NCBI RefSeq assembly: GCF_021233055.1
Contig: NZ_CP089538.1
Location: 2,620,501-2,684,500, forward strand
DNA: 64,000 nt
DNA from: Spirosoma oryzicola
Lineage (GTDB): Bacteria > Bacteroidota > Bacteroidia > Cytophagales > Spirosomataceae
Direction: 5' to 3'
Below, piece by piece: positions 51,949 to 60,336 of this stretch (within the stretch, counting starts at the first letter, position 1; every line of letters starts with the position of its first letter). Made by a program: the position numbers and the translations under genes. Below the pieces are notes generated by a model, which searched no databases, had not been told where the DNA came from, and saw only the letters and a program-made list of their open reading frames with translations.

Positions 51949-52788
51949 ATGAGAATTGTCCGGCTCGTCTTACTCGTTACCTCACTACTCTTTTCACTTC
52001 GTACCCAAGCTCAGCAAACAGCTTTTACCGTAAAAGTCACTGGCCAGGGGGAGCCGGTACTCTTGTTGCCTGGATTCGCCTGTACCGCAGACGTGTGGCA
52101 GGAAACTGTTGCGGCTATTTCGGCGAACCATGAATGCCATGCGTTTACGTTCGCCGGGTTTGGGGATGTTCCACCGATCGGTTTTCCCTGGCTACCTACC
52201 ATTAAGGAACAATTGATTGACTACGTTAAAAAGAAAAACCTAAAGCAAGCGACCATCATTGGGCACAGTTTGGGAGGAACATTAGGCATGTGGTTAGTGA
52301 CTTCCGAACCGACTCTGTTTAAGAAACTAATTGCGGTCGATGCCTTACCCTGCACAGGTGCCTTACTGATGCCTACTTTTAAGGCAAGCCAGATGGTGTA
52401 CGATAATCCTTACAGTAAACAACAACTGGCTATGGATAGCGTACATTTTCACCAGATGGCTCGACAGATGGCTTCCGGGATGAGTCTGAACCAAACGAAG
52501 CATGGTCAACTCGTTGACTGGATGATGAAGGCTGACCGAAAAACGTACGTGTATGGCTACATTGATTTATTGAGGTTAGACTTGCGGGACGATTTAGCGA
52601 ACACAACCGTGCCCATAGTCGTTCTGGCCGCTACGCATCCCAATCGGCAACAGGTTGAAACGACCTGGAATCAACAGCTGGCGAAGCTAAAAGAAAAGCG
52701 GATCTATTACGCTGATCAGTCCGCTCACTTTATCATGTATGACCAGCCAGCGTGGTTTATCGCTAAAATTCGGGAGAACCTCCAATAA
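51949..52788 (+). CDS. Secreted alpha/beta hydrolase
   Basis: 279 residues with a signal peptide (about 1-22, LVLLVTSLLFSLRTQAQ), so exported. The oxyanion and nucleophile region is visible (VLLLPGFACTADVWQ, then GHSLGG with the nucleophile Ser107). The catalytic His is likely in QSAHFIMYDQP near residue 262. The fold is an esterase/lipase-like alpha/beta hydrolase. It is followed three bases later by an ECF sigma factor gene, so it may be in the same regulon. A -7-like TATCTTTA lies at 51887-51894. Confidence 0.88.
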   Translation: MRIVRLVLLVTSLLFSLRTQAQQTAFTVKVTGQGEPVLLLPGFACTADVWQETVAAISANHECHAFTFAGFGDVPPIGFPWLPTIKEQLIDYVKKKNLKQATIIGHSLGGTLGMWLVTSEPTLFKKLIAVDALPCTGALLMPTFKASQMVYDNPYSKQQLAMDSVHFHQMARQMASGMSLNQTKHGQLVDWMMKADRKTYVYGYIDLLRLDLRDDLANTTVPIVVLAATHPNRQQVETTWNQQLAKLKEKRIYYADQSAHFIMYDQPAWFIAKIRENLQ

Positions 52789-52791
52789 CCA

Positions 52792-53280
52792 ATGCCGCTA
52801 CAAAAGGAGGAGTTCACCCAAATCTACAGCACCCATTTTACGAAGGTATTGCGTCTCTGTAAGGGTTACGTAAACGGGGATCAGGCCATCGCTACCGATC
52901 TGGCGCAAGAAGTGTTTATGAAAGTGTGGCAACATCGGGCTGAATTCAGAGCGGATGCTTCTGTCAGCACATGGATCTACAAGATAGCGGTTAATACCTG
53001 CCTGCTACAGCTTCGAAAGGCGGCTGTTAATAAAGAAATTCGAACGGATATCCTGCCTGATCGGGCCGACGAAAGTGATACGCTAGCGACGGAAGAACGA
53101 TTTCAGCAAATGTATGCGGGTATCTACCAACTCGACAGCACTGCCCGCTTAATTATCCTGCTGGTACTGGACGGACTGGCTTACGAAGAAATTGCGAGTA
53201 TCGTCGGGATTTCGGAAAGTCTGTTACGCGTGAAAATTCACCGAATCAAAAAACGATTAGCGAAACTGATACAGTTATGA
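52792..53280 (+). CDS. ECF-type RNA polymerase sigma factor
   Basis: 162 residues, normal for the group. Region 2 has the core-binding segment ATDLAQEVFMKVWQHRAEF (about 34-52). Region 4 shows LDGLAYEEIASIVGISESLLRVKIHRIKKRL near the C-terminus, a DNA-recognition helix for the -35 element. It lies three bases after the hydrolase stop and overlaps the next gene by four, so all three are one operon. It should activate its own operon or genes for envelope or stress functions. Confidence 0.92.
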   Translation: MPLQKEEFTQIYSTHFTKVLRLCKGYVNGDQAIATDLAQEVFMKVWQHRAEFRADASVSTWIYKIAVNTCLLQLRKAAVNKEIRTDILPDRADESDTLATEERFQQMYAGIYQLDSTARLIILLVLDGLAYEEIASIVGISESLLRVKIHRIKKRLAKLIQL

Positions 53281-53864
53281 CCGACTTTGAGCGTATTCAA
53301 TCCCTTTGGAACCAGCAGCCAGACGCAAGTCAATCCGAGACAGCTATGACCATTATGACGCGAGCCGAAACGGACAGTAAACGGTTACTTGCTACTCACC
53401 GCGGTACAATGGTCACTCTTTCGGCTACCGTACTCATACTGGCTGGCTACTTTTGGACTTACGGGACGACTAGCAATCGGACGGTTTTAGTGGGTAGTCT
53501 GCTCATGGTCGTTTCCCTGTTGTTGCGCATCGGTGTGGAATACGTCAGCTATCGCCGGTTCGCCCGTATAAAACTAAACACCGATTTGCGGACCTGTCTG
53601 GAGCAAATCAGCGCCTTTCATCGGGTAAGGCAACAGATTCAGTTCGTGGTGACGCCCCTGAGTTTTGGAAGTTATGTGTGGGGATTTATCTTGCTTTTGC
53701 CGTACATCAAAGCGGGGGTAAGCGAAGGATTCTATTTGTACATCATCTTTTCCGGCACCCTCTTTCTGCTACTCATCGGCGTTGTCATATACCGGCAAAT
53801 TCGCGGTGAGATGCGCTTGCTGGCTCAGCTTAAAGCGAGTTATGCAACGCTGCTGGAAAATTGA
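53277..53864 (+). CDS. Multi-spanning membrane protein, candidate anti-sigma or signal partner
   Basis: 195 residues with four likely transmembrane helices: about 44-62, 69-87, 125-140 and 147-170 (MVTLSATVLILAGYFW; VLVGSLLMVVSLLLRI; and the last, YLYIIFSGTLFLLLIGVVI). The first 40 residues are cytoplasmic and include RIQSLWNQQPDASQSETAM, a segment often seen at the start of sigma-associated proteins in this phylum. It overlaps the sigma factor by four bases. It is not a standard zinc-finger anti-sigma, but its position suggests that it controls the sigma factor. Confidence 0.65.
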   Translation: MTDFERIQSLWNQQPDASQSETAMTIMTRAETDSKRLLATHRGTMVTLSATVLILAGYFWTYGTTSNRTVLVGSLLMVVSLLLRIGVEYVSYRRFARIKLNTDLRTCLEQISAFHRVRQQIQFVVTPLSFGSYVWGFILLLPYIKAGVSEGFYLYIIFSGTLFLLLIGVVIYRQIRGEMRLLAQLKASYATLLEN

Positions 53865-53940
53865 ACAGTGATCCCAAAACGGAATGATCCTGGTTCAGGC
53901 TGTCGCGCCTGGATGTGATTTGTGTTTCTTTATTGTGCCC

Positions 53941-53996
53941 GAGCGAAATTCCCTGGTAGACAGCTAAACGTAACTGTCTACCAGGGAATTTCGCTC
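53941..53996. terminator. 22-bp perfect hairpin after the sigma operon
   Basis: The 22-base stem 53941-53962 pairs perfectly with 53975-53996 around a 12-base loop. There is no U tract (only TTAG), so it may be a processing or transcript-end element more than a canonical terminator. Confidence 0.75.
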
Positions 53997-54328
53997 TTAG
54001 ATAGCTTTGATCATAAAGTTGGGCCGTACATAAGTAGAGGTTATCATACGCAAGTCAACCAAACTTAATCGTATTGGAAACAATCAAAACGTATTTTTGC
54101 GGTGTACTACTGATTAAAAGCGTGTTTTCTTCGTCAATAGGCGTCCTGACTTCTCCTGAGTGGCCTTCCTGTTTGCAAAGTCTGATTCACTCATACCGCC
54201 TAAAGTCAAAACGTACAGAAAATAGCTTTTCAACATGAATCCTGTAGTCTAAGCAGCCAACTTAGTAACTAAACAGAACGTTGCTACGAATAGCATCATG
54301 AAATACTTCAAAGCACTAAAATCAACGT
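53997..54328. other. Non-coding stretch
   Basis: No open frame with coding character was seen on either strand. The sequence has scattered AT-rich parts, including a TACTACTGATTAAAAGC segment. A promoter for the small gene at 54329 may lie here but no clear consensus was found. Confidence 0.4.
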
Positions 54329-54526
54329 ATGATAGCCGAGCATAAACAAGCCCTCGCCATGCTAGCCAGCCAATTACTCAACATTGACGATGATCTGGAG
54401 CGTCTGGTGAGTGATATTGAAGAGGAGAGCGACCCTGCGGATACGGAAGCGGTCTGGGAACAGATTCGGGTAGTTGTATCGGCACTAGCTGTGGCCCGGA
54501 CCAATCTGGAGGAGCTATTGGAATGA
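54329..54526 (+). CDS. Small acidic helical protein
   Basis: 65 residues, strongly acidic (EEESDPADTEAVWEQI), all helical in appearance, no domain recognised. The ATG is at 54329. It is unlike its neighbours in charge and could be a small regulator or antitoxin-like protein; nothing decides this. Confidence 0.5.
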   Translation: MIAEHKQALAMLASQLLNIDDDLERLVSDIEEESDPADTEAVWEQIRVVVSALAVARTNLEELLE

Positions 54527-54684
54527 ACAGGAATGGTAATCAGGTGGCTTGATCGAGCGGAAAGGCAACGAGAAGCCGACAGCGAATCAGGCTCCTGGTA
54601 AGACGTGAATACGAACGGCGCAACCGGTCTCGACCAGCAACTGCATGGAATTGCAGCCGTAAGTAGCGCCGTATAAAATAGTCT

Positions 54685-55395
54685 TTACGGCTGTCCGTGA
54701 TTAATGGGCTGCCCCGCTTTTTCGACCTGGAGGGTTTGCGTGACTGTTTCGCGTTCCACGGGGTACAAGTCGTTTTCTTTTTTGCTCAAATTAAGCTTAT
54801 TCAGCAGATTCTGTATTCGTGAGGGATCGTAGCCCGCCAGGTAAGCCAGGAGTGATACGGATACCGAAAATCGAAGATAGGACGAAGCGGTTATACCCGA
54901 AAAGCCACCCGCGTTACCTGGGTCGTTGGCAGACGTAAAATCGGTTAAGTACGATCCCGCGATAAAGATCATAAAGGTAACAAAGCCCCGAAGCAGCGAG
55001 ACCAGCGGGTTTTCGGTCATGTACAGGTAGCTTTGAAAATCTTCGGAACTAGAGCTGATTTTCGACGGCTGTACGAGCGAAAACTTATTACTAGCCGCCA
55101 AATTACTGGCAATACCTCCCAAGGCTCCCGCCAGAGAAGCCAGCAGCGCCACGTTGATAGGCGTAAAACTTACGGCATATAACGTCAGGTAGTGGAAGCT
55201 TACTGTATCGGCGGGCGCAACGCAGGGACGGTAATCGTTGGCGTCCAGACTCAGACCCAGAATAAACAGCAGCAACCAGATCAAAAATAACCCCGTGCCC
55301 AGCAGGGTCTTGACGAGCTTCTGGCCAACCGATAACGGGCGGAACTCCGCGCTATTCTCAGCCGGAGCCGGAATTCGATTTGCTGACGATTCCAT
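54685..55395 (-). CDS. Unknown membrane protein with about four TM helices
   Basis: 236 residues. A 30-residue soluble lead is followed by hydrophobic segments at about 30-48 (LLGTGLFLIWLLLFILGL), 78-98 (INVALLASLAGALGGIA), 135-151 (GFVTFMIFIAGSYL) and 170-187 (YLRFSVSVSLLAYLA). The C-terminal 50 residues are polar, with Lys/Glu-rich RIQNLLNKLNLSKKENDL. No family is recognised. It is a single gene in its own unit on the minus strand. Confidence 0.65.
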   Translation of the reverse strand: MESSANRIPAPAENSAEFRPLSVGQKLVKTLLGTGLFLIWLLLFILGLSLDANDYRPCVAPADTVSFHYLTLYAVSFTPINVALLASLAGALGGIASNLAASNKFSLVQPSKISSSSEDFQSYLYMTENPLVSLLRGFVTFMIFIAGSYLTDFTSANDPGNAGGFSGITASSYLRFSVSVSLLAYLAGYDPSRIQNLLNKLNLSKKENDLYPVERETVTQTLQVEKAGQPINHGQP

Positions 55396-55780
55396 AGTAC
55401 CTAGTGGCTAAGAGGATTAAGCCAATGACCTTCTGTTAGTCGTGCCCTTACCGGAAATAGGTATCAAACGAAGCTAAAAATAGCTAGTCCAACGGGGGAT
55501 TCGGCAACTGGGCATCATTATCGGTTGATGAATTACTAGTAGCGGCATTCGAAAGAGGGGACGACAGTTATGAGACGGGTCGTTACTTAGTCACCTACTG
55601 TGCTGTTGGCTTTGAGAAACCGACAACACAGTCGCACAGAAACCGAAGACCTCACCCAGCAAGCTGGGGCTGAACCTGATAAACCCGTCGAACGCATTCA
55701 GTAAGGCGATAGTTGTTGAACGGCTTTCTTAACAAAAGGAAAAGTTGGGTCGTTTTTAGTAGTGGTTCATAGACAGAGAA
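55396..55780. other. Non-coding stretch
   Basis: No convincing gene. A short frame from a GTG near 55600 to TAA at about 55702 (ending DKPVERIQ) looks like chance. No strong promoter or terminator was identified. Confidence 0.35.
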
Positions 55781-56254
55781 ATGAAACGAAGCCATCAACT
55801 ACCTTGTCGCGTCAGTTCGGTACGAACCGCTGTTTTTGCGGTAATCTTTCTTCTTTCAGGAGCGTATGGCTTTTCGCAAAAAGTCGCTATTTATTCGTAC
55901 GGTAAGCCGGGCACAAAAGACTATGAGGAGATTGCATTCTGGGTTAGAAGCAACAATCGGGCTGAGATCAATTACGTATTTGGCGAAAACAGGCGTCCTT
56001 CACCATTGAGATATGCTGGTAAGGACGTGCTCAACGGCGAAAAAGGATTCAAAGTGCAGTTTACCAACAAGCATGTTTTGTACGTGATCCCGAAGGAACA
56101 ATCGCTTAAAATCTCAGACCTGTCTGGAAATTATCGAAAGAATTTTACCTGGAAATACGAAGGCCCGGTTGCTGGCATCGGTACATTCTGCGAACCGTGT
56201 GCCGACGATGAGAAAGAAGCTATGCAACTAATTCGATTGTATTACATGAAGTAA
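55781..56254 (+). CDS. Unknown secreted protein
   Basis: 157 residues with a signal peptide (about 1-33, TAVFAVIFLLSGAYGFSQ). The mature part is beta-rich (KVAIYSYGKPGTKDYEEIAFW) and has two Cys in ICEPCADDE-like FCEPCADDE near the end. No family is recognised. It stands alone, with 240 bp before the next gene. Confidence 0.6.
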   Translation: MKRSHQLPCRVSSVRTAVFAVIFLLSGAYGFSQKVAIYSYGKPGTKDYEEIAFWVRSNNRAEINYVFGENRRPSPLRYAGKDVLNGEKGFKVQFTNKHVLYVIPKEQSLKISDLSGNYRKNFTWKYEGPVAGIGTFCEPCADDEKEAMQLIRLYYMK

Positions 56255-56498
56255 AGGCATTTTCTCGTTGAACCGGCATCTTTAGTTAACTCTTTCGGCA
56301 CGCTTAACCGTCTCATAATCCGGCTGTTTCTGAGCAAACGTTTATTTTCAGACGAAGAATTGTTTACGTATATGGTAAATAGTTAGGGTAGGTGACTCAA
56401 TGAGTAATTCTACTACCGTTAACACAATATAGGCTCTTTGTTAAATCGGTGTATTGGTTAGTTTTCGTACATTCAGATAATATTAAGCCTGTACCTCT

Positions 56499-56699
56499 GT
56501 GGATTATAAGGGATTTACAATTAGATCTAGAACCGTTTTAACCGGTGATATTGACAACGATTATTATGTGGTAGACGGTGAAACCCAGGCCTATGAGGTC
56601 ATCGAGCCAAAATCGGGATACATACTCAGCATCTTTTCTACGGCAGAACTCGCGAAAAAAGCCATTGACAAAAATGGCGAACGGTGGCTCAAGGCATAA
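56499..56699 (+). CDS. Small unknown protein with GTG start
   Basis: 66 residues starting with GTG at 56499. It is a balanced sequence with YKGFTIRSRTVLTGDI and DYYVVDGETQAYEVIEP, suggesting a small beta-rich domain, and LAKKAIDKNGERWL at the end. No domain is recognised. No Shine-Dalgarno is evident, which is normal for this phylum. Confidence 0.5.
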   Translation: MDYKGFTIRSRTVLTGDIDNDYYVVDGETQAYEVIEPKSGYILSIFSTAELAKKAIDKNGERWLKA

Positions 56700-56926
56700 G
56701 TGATAAGTAGCCGCAAAACTGTGTTGTACTGAAGCAGTTGGTCTTGCTAGTACTACTCAAACAGAATCTCCGCTTACGTTACTGCGCAATCGAGGCAACA
56801 CCTGACTGGCACAGGTCGATTAACCGGCAAAAGTGGTTGGTTAACCGCAAACGATGGTAGCTGAGCAACATCTGCCGTCGACGCTGCGTATTCGTCAATA
56901 CACCAATATTGACACCAAGCCAAGTG

Positions 56927-58510
56927 ATGAAACGCAGTGAAGTTCTGATACAACGGTTAACCAATCTTCTCAATCGAGCCGTTCGAAGCCGCTTTGCCAG
57001 CGGGAGCCTGATTGCCATCCTAATTCTGGGCGCATTAATTGCCTGCTCGAAAAGCGAGGATGCCGTAACCCCAGGCGGCACAACGACAACGGAAAACGCT
57101 GTCGCTATCGATAGCATAACCACTACTTCTACCACGAAAGAAGGGAATACAGGCACCGCAGCCAATGCCGATGACATATTGGCTAACTCCACCTTTTCTT
57201 CTACGGTGACAGTTGGTTTTGGTAGCTCCGTTACGATCACAAACCCACTAGCCGCGAGTGGCGTAACGATAACCGAAAGCAATGGTGATGTCGTTATTAA
57301 TGCTACCGCTACGGGTGTGGAATATATCCTGTCGGGAACGACGACAAATGGATCGGTGAAGATATACAGCGACAAAAAGTTTAAACTCACCTTAAACGGG
57401 GTTAACATCACCAACGCCGATGGACCCGCCATCAACATTCAGTCAAGCAAACGCGCTTTCGTGGTGTTGACCGACAACACAACTAACTCTCTAACCGACG
57501 GGACGACGTATACGGCCAGCGGAACGGAAGACATGAAGGCCACGCTGTTTAGCGAAGGCCAGTTGATCGTCAGCGGCAAGGGCAGCCTGAGCGTAAAAGG
57601 AAACTACAAACATGCCATTTGCAGCGATGATTACGTGCGCGTGATGGGCGGGACGATTACCGTAACGGGGGCGGTTTCAGACGGTATTCACAGCAATGAT
57701 GCGTTTATTGCGGATGGCGGTACGCTGAACATTACAACGTCGGGAGATGGTATTCAATGCGAACAAGGCTACATTGTCATCAACAGCGGTACCTTTACAA
57801 TCAACGTGGTCGATAAAGGAATCTCTGCCAACTACGACGTCGACACGACGATTGACCCGTACGTAACCATCAACGGGGGAACGATCACGGTCAATTCGAC
57901 GGCGGGCGAGGGTATTGAAAGTAAAAGTATACTGACCATCAACGATGGAATCATCACCGCGAAAACAAAGGACGATGGCTTGAATGCAGGGACGTTTATC
58001 TACATCAACGGAGGAACCGTCTATGCCTATAGCACTTCCAACGACGCTATTGATTCCAACGGTAAAATTACGGTCACGGGTGGTAAAGTAATTGCTGTTG
58101 GTTCGACCGCGCCCGAGGAAGGCTTCGACTGTGATCGAAACACGTTTAAAATAACGGGGGGTGTTCTTGTCGGCATTGCCGGGGCTACCAGTACGCCAAC
58201 GGCTACGGTGAGCACGCAGCCTTCCGTCATTTTGGGCGGGAGCTCGGCTAACCAGTTGATTCATATTCGGTCGAATGAAGGTACCGAAGCGCTAACGTTT
58301 CTGATTCCCCGGACCTACGCAACTATGTTGTTTTCGAGCCCCAAGTTGAAAACGGGTCAGACGTATACGGTATACACGGGAGGAAGTGTGTCGAACGGGA
58401 CCAGTCTCAATGGCTTGTATACGAGCGGTACGTATAGCATAGGTTCACAATCGTCTACCTTTACAACCAGCAGCATGGTTACCAGAGTAGGGGGCAGCAC
58501 CGGACCCTAG
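56927..58510 (+). CDS. Lipoprotein with carbohydrate-binding (Cthe_2159-like) repeat region
   Basis: 527 residues from the ATG at 56927; an ATG at 56909 would add six. A hydrophobic segment ends in a lipobox LIACSKSED, with Cys at about residue 40, so it is probably a lipoprotein with a longer-than-usual leader. The rest (about 95-460) is a repetitive beta structure with rows of TVNGGTITVNSTAGEGIESKS-like and INGGTVYAYSTSNDAIDSNG units, the sign of the Cthe_2159/DUF4353 polysaccharide-binding fold, probably calcium-binding. It is monocistronic, with a 27-bp-stem bidirectional terminator after it. It likely acts at the cell surface in polysaccharide contact. Confidence 0.8.
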   Translation: MKRSEVLIQRLTNLLNRAVRSRFASGSLIAILILGALIACSKSEDAVTPGGTTTTENAVAIDSITTTSTTKEGNTGTAANADDILANSTFSSTVTVGFGSSVTITNPLAASGVTITESNGDVVINATATGVEYILSGTTTNGSVKIYSDKKFKLTLNGVNITNADGPAINIQSSKRAFVVLTDNTTNSLTDGTTYTASGTEDMKATLFSEGQLIVSGKGSLSVKGNYKHAICSDDYVRVMGGTITVTGAVSDGIHSNDAFIADGGTLNITTSGDGIQCEQGYIVINSGTFTINVVDKGISANYDVDTTIDPYVTINGGTITVNSTAGEGIESKSILTINDGIITAKTKDDGLNAGTFIYINGGTVYAYSTSNDAIDSNGKITVTGGKVIAVGSTAPEEGFDCDRNTFKITGGVLVGIAGATSTPTATVSTQPSVILGGSSANQLIHIRSNEGTEALTFLIPRTYATMLFSSPKLKTGQTYTVYTGGSVSNGTSLNGLYTSGTYSIGSQSSTFTTSSMVTRVGGSTGP

Positions 58511-58536
58511 CCGATGCGCCATACACCGCTCAAGTC

Positions 58537-58599
58537 AGCTCGTATAAAAAGGCCAAACCCTTTCCAATACAAAAGGGGTTTGGCCTTTTTATACGAGCT
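58537..58599. terminator. Bidirectional terminator with 27-bp stem
   Basis: 58537-58563 pairs with 58573-58599 over 27 bases with one G-U pair and a nine-base loop. The stem contains an A5 run on one side and T5 on the other, so it can stop both the lipoprotein gene (plus) and the Hsp70-like gene (minus), which converge here. Confidence 0.9.
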
Positions 58600-58602
58600 T
58601 TC

Positions 58603-59901
58603 TTATACGTTGACGCTATTCGTTTCAACAGGGCGGGTCGAGTGCTGGCCAAATTTGTACTGGCTGTCGTAAGCCAGACCAAGACCAACGCTGGAAAGCT
58701 TGTTTTCCTCGGCGATGGTCGCGTTGGGAAAGAGTCGCTTGAACTCGTTTTTCACCGAGTGGACTTCGGTTGAGCCACCAGTAAGAATGACCAGTTCAAT
58801 AGCATGTTGTTTAACCCCAGCTTCCTGAAGGCACTGTCTGGCCGAAGCGGCTATTTTCTGGACTTCTTCGTGGATGGCTTCGTCAAAAAGTGTCCGTTTG
58901 ACGGGGATAGAGAAGCCGCTCTCAATGAAATCAAGCGGAGCGTCGTGCTCTTCCTGAGCCGTAAGGGCAATTTTCGTTCCTTCGGCAGCGGCCAGGAGCG
59001 TATGCCCCGTTTCGTGTTCAAGTACGTGCAACAGCCGTCCGTAGCGCTTTTTATCGTGCGATTGGTGGAGCAGCTGCCGGGTTTGCATAATCGTCTTTGG
59101 GGTGTACAGAAAGTTAACCTTACTCCATTCGGCCAAATCGTGATACGGCTTCAGGGGCACTTCCAGCTGTTTAGCACCGTACGTAGTCCGGTAGCCAAGT
59201 TCGGGCATAATAGCCGCCAGACTCAACTCTTTATCAAAATCGTTGCCGCCAATGCGAACCCCGGTATTGGCCAGAATATCGGACATGCGATCCGGTTTGT
59301 GAATGAATTGATTCGAGAGCCTGATGACCGTAAAGTCAGAGGTACCTCCGCCCAGATCGACAACAATCGCCAGTTTTTCGCCCGTAAGATTTACTTCGTG
59401 GGCAAAGGCCGCTGCAATGGGTTCGAACTGAAAGTCAATATTTTTGAACCCGATGCGTTGGGCAATCGCTTTTAATTCAGCCTGCGCGCGCGTGTCGGCT
59501 TCCGGGTCGTTGTCGACAAAATGAACGGGTCGCCCCATCACGACATTTTCGATTTCCTGACCCGCAACCGCATCGGCTTTGTCTTTTAAGTCCTTTAAGA
59601 AAGAGGTGATGATCGTCGCGAAGTTCATCGTCGCGCCGTTGACGACGGTCCCGTTCTTCATGAGCGAGGTTCCCAGAACGCGCTTCAGACTCCGCATAAA
59701 GCGTCCATCCTGACGATCAAGAAATAAATGAATCGCTGTTCGGCCATAGAACGGTTTGTTATCGACGCGCCGAAAGAAAATTGCGCTGGGAATGGTAACG
59801 TGCGTCTGCTCGACTGGCACCAGACTAACGTGACCGTCTTTGTTAAGGGCGACACTTGAATTTGATGTGCCAAAATCGATTCCGCAGGAAAGTGCTGTCA
59901 T
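58603..59901 (-). CDS. YegD-like Hsp70-family protein
   Basis: 432 residues, shorter than DnaK. The ATPase motifs are visible: GIDFGTSNSSVAL at 7-19 (phosphate 1), VVDLGGGTSDFTV at about 190-202 (phosphate 2), and VILTGGSTEVHSVKNEF near residue 365 (adenosine). There is no separate substrate-binding beta domain and lid, so it is of the YegD type rather than a classic DnaK. A -7-like TACATTTG lies on the minus strand at 59986-59993, some 85 bp before the start. The cellular role of this group is not well known. Confidence 0.85.
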   Translation of the reverse strand: MTALSCGIDFGTSNSSVALNKDGHVSLVPVEQTHVTIPSAIFFRRVDNKPFYGRTAIHLFLDRQDGRFMRSLKRVLGTSLMKNGTVVNGATMNFATIITSFLKDLKDKADAVAGQEIENVVMGRPVHFVDNDPEADTRAQAELKAIAQRIGFKNIDFQFEPIAAAFAHEVNLTGEKLAIVVDLGGGTSDFTVIRLSNQFIHKPDRMSDILANTGVRIGGNDFDKELSLAAIMPELGYRTTYGAKQLEVPLKPYHDLAEWSKVNFLYTPKTIMQTRQLLHQSHDKKRYGRLLHVLEHETGHTLLAAAEGTKIALTAQEEHDAPLDFIESGFSIPVKRTLFDEAIHEEVQKIAASARQCLQEAGVKQHAIELVILTGGSTEVHSVKNEFKRLFPNATIAEENKLSSVGLGLAYDSQYKFGQHSTRPVETNSVNV

Positions 59902-59985
59902 TCCGGTCTGGGATTGTGATCATGCACAGGTCTGTCGGTTTGGGTTAACGGACGATGCGATGCATGATTTTAGTTAAAAAGGCCG

Positions 59986-59993
59986 CAAATGTA
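59986..59993 (-). promoter_or_regulatory. Candidate -7 element of the YegD-like gene
   Basis: TACATTTG on the minus strand matches TAnnTTTG, but no TTG lies at the right distance upstream, so only half of the promoter is seen. It would give a leader of about 80 bases. Confidence 0.35.
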
Positions 59994-60191
59994 CAACGAA
60001 AAAGGGTTACTATGGAAAAGCCTTTTAAAAATAGTATTAATACAAATTCAGGGGCCATTGCCTCATTTATAGGTGTTTGAACCAACGAATGAAGATTCGG
60101 CGATGTAATTTGCTTAGATCTTAAACGGAGGAGTCGCTGGGAATACGAGTCTTTGGCTTCGCTAATCAAGAGGATGGGTCTTATTCATCGC

Positions 60192-60221
60192 TTGTTGATC
60201 GTACTCTATAGTATAGCTTTA
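60192..60221 (+). promoter_or_regulatory. Bacteroidota-type promoter of the GT39-like gene
   Basis: TTG (60192-60194) and TAGCTTTA (60214-60221) are separated by exactly 19 bases. The start would be near 60228, which means the ATG at 60223 is too early and the ATG at 60337 is the likely start. Confidence 0.65.
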
Positions 60222-60336
60222 AATGATAAATAAGTATCGCCAGGCGAATAGAAGTTGCGAAATCAAAGTGCAGTCTTCTAGATCCTATTTTTTTAGCACT
60301 TTTCCTCTTTCGACGCAACGTGTACCAAAACACACC

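Noticed and set aside
51627..53996. The two 22-bp hairpins as terminal inverted repeats of a mobile element
   Set aside because: The two hairpins have unrelated sequences; each pairs only with itself.
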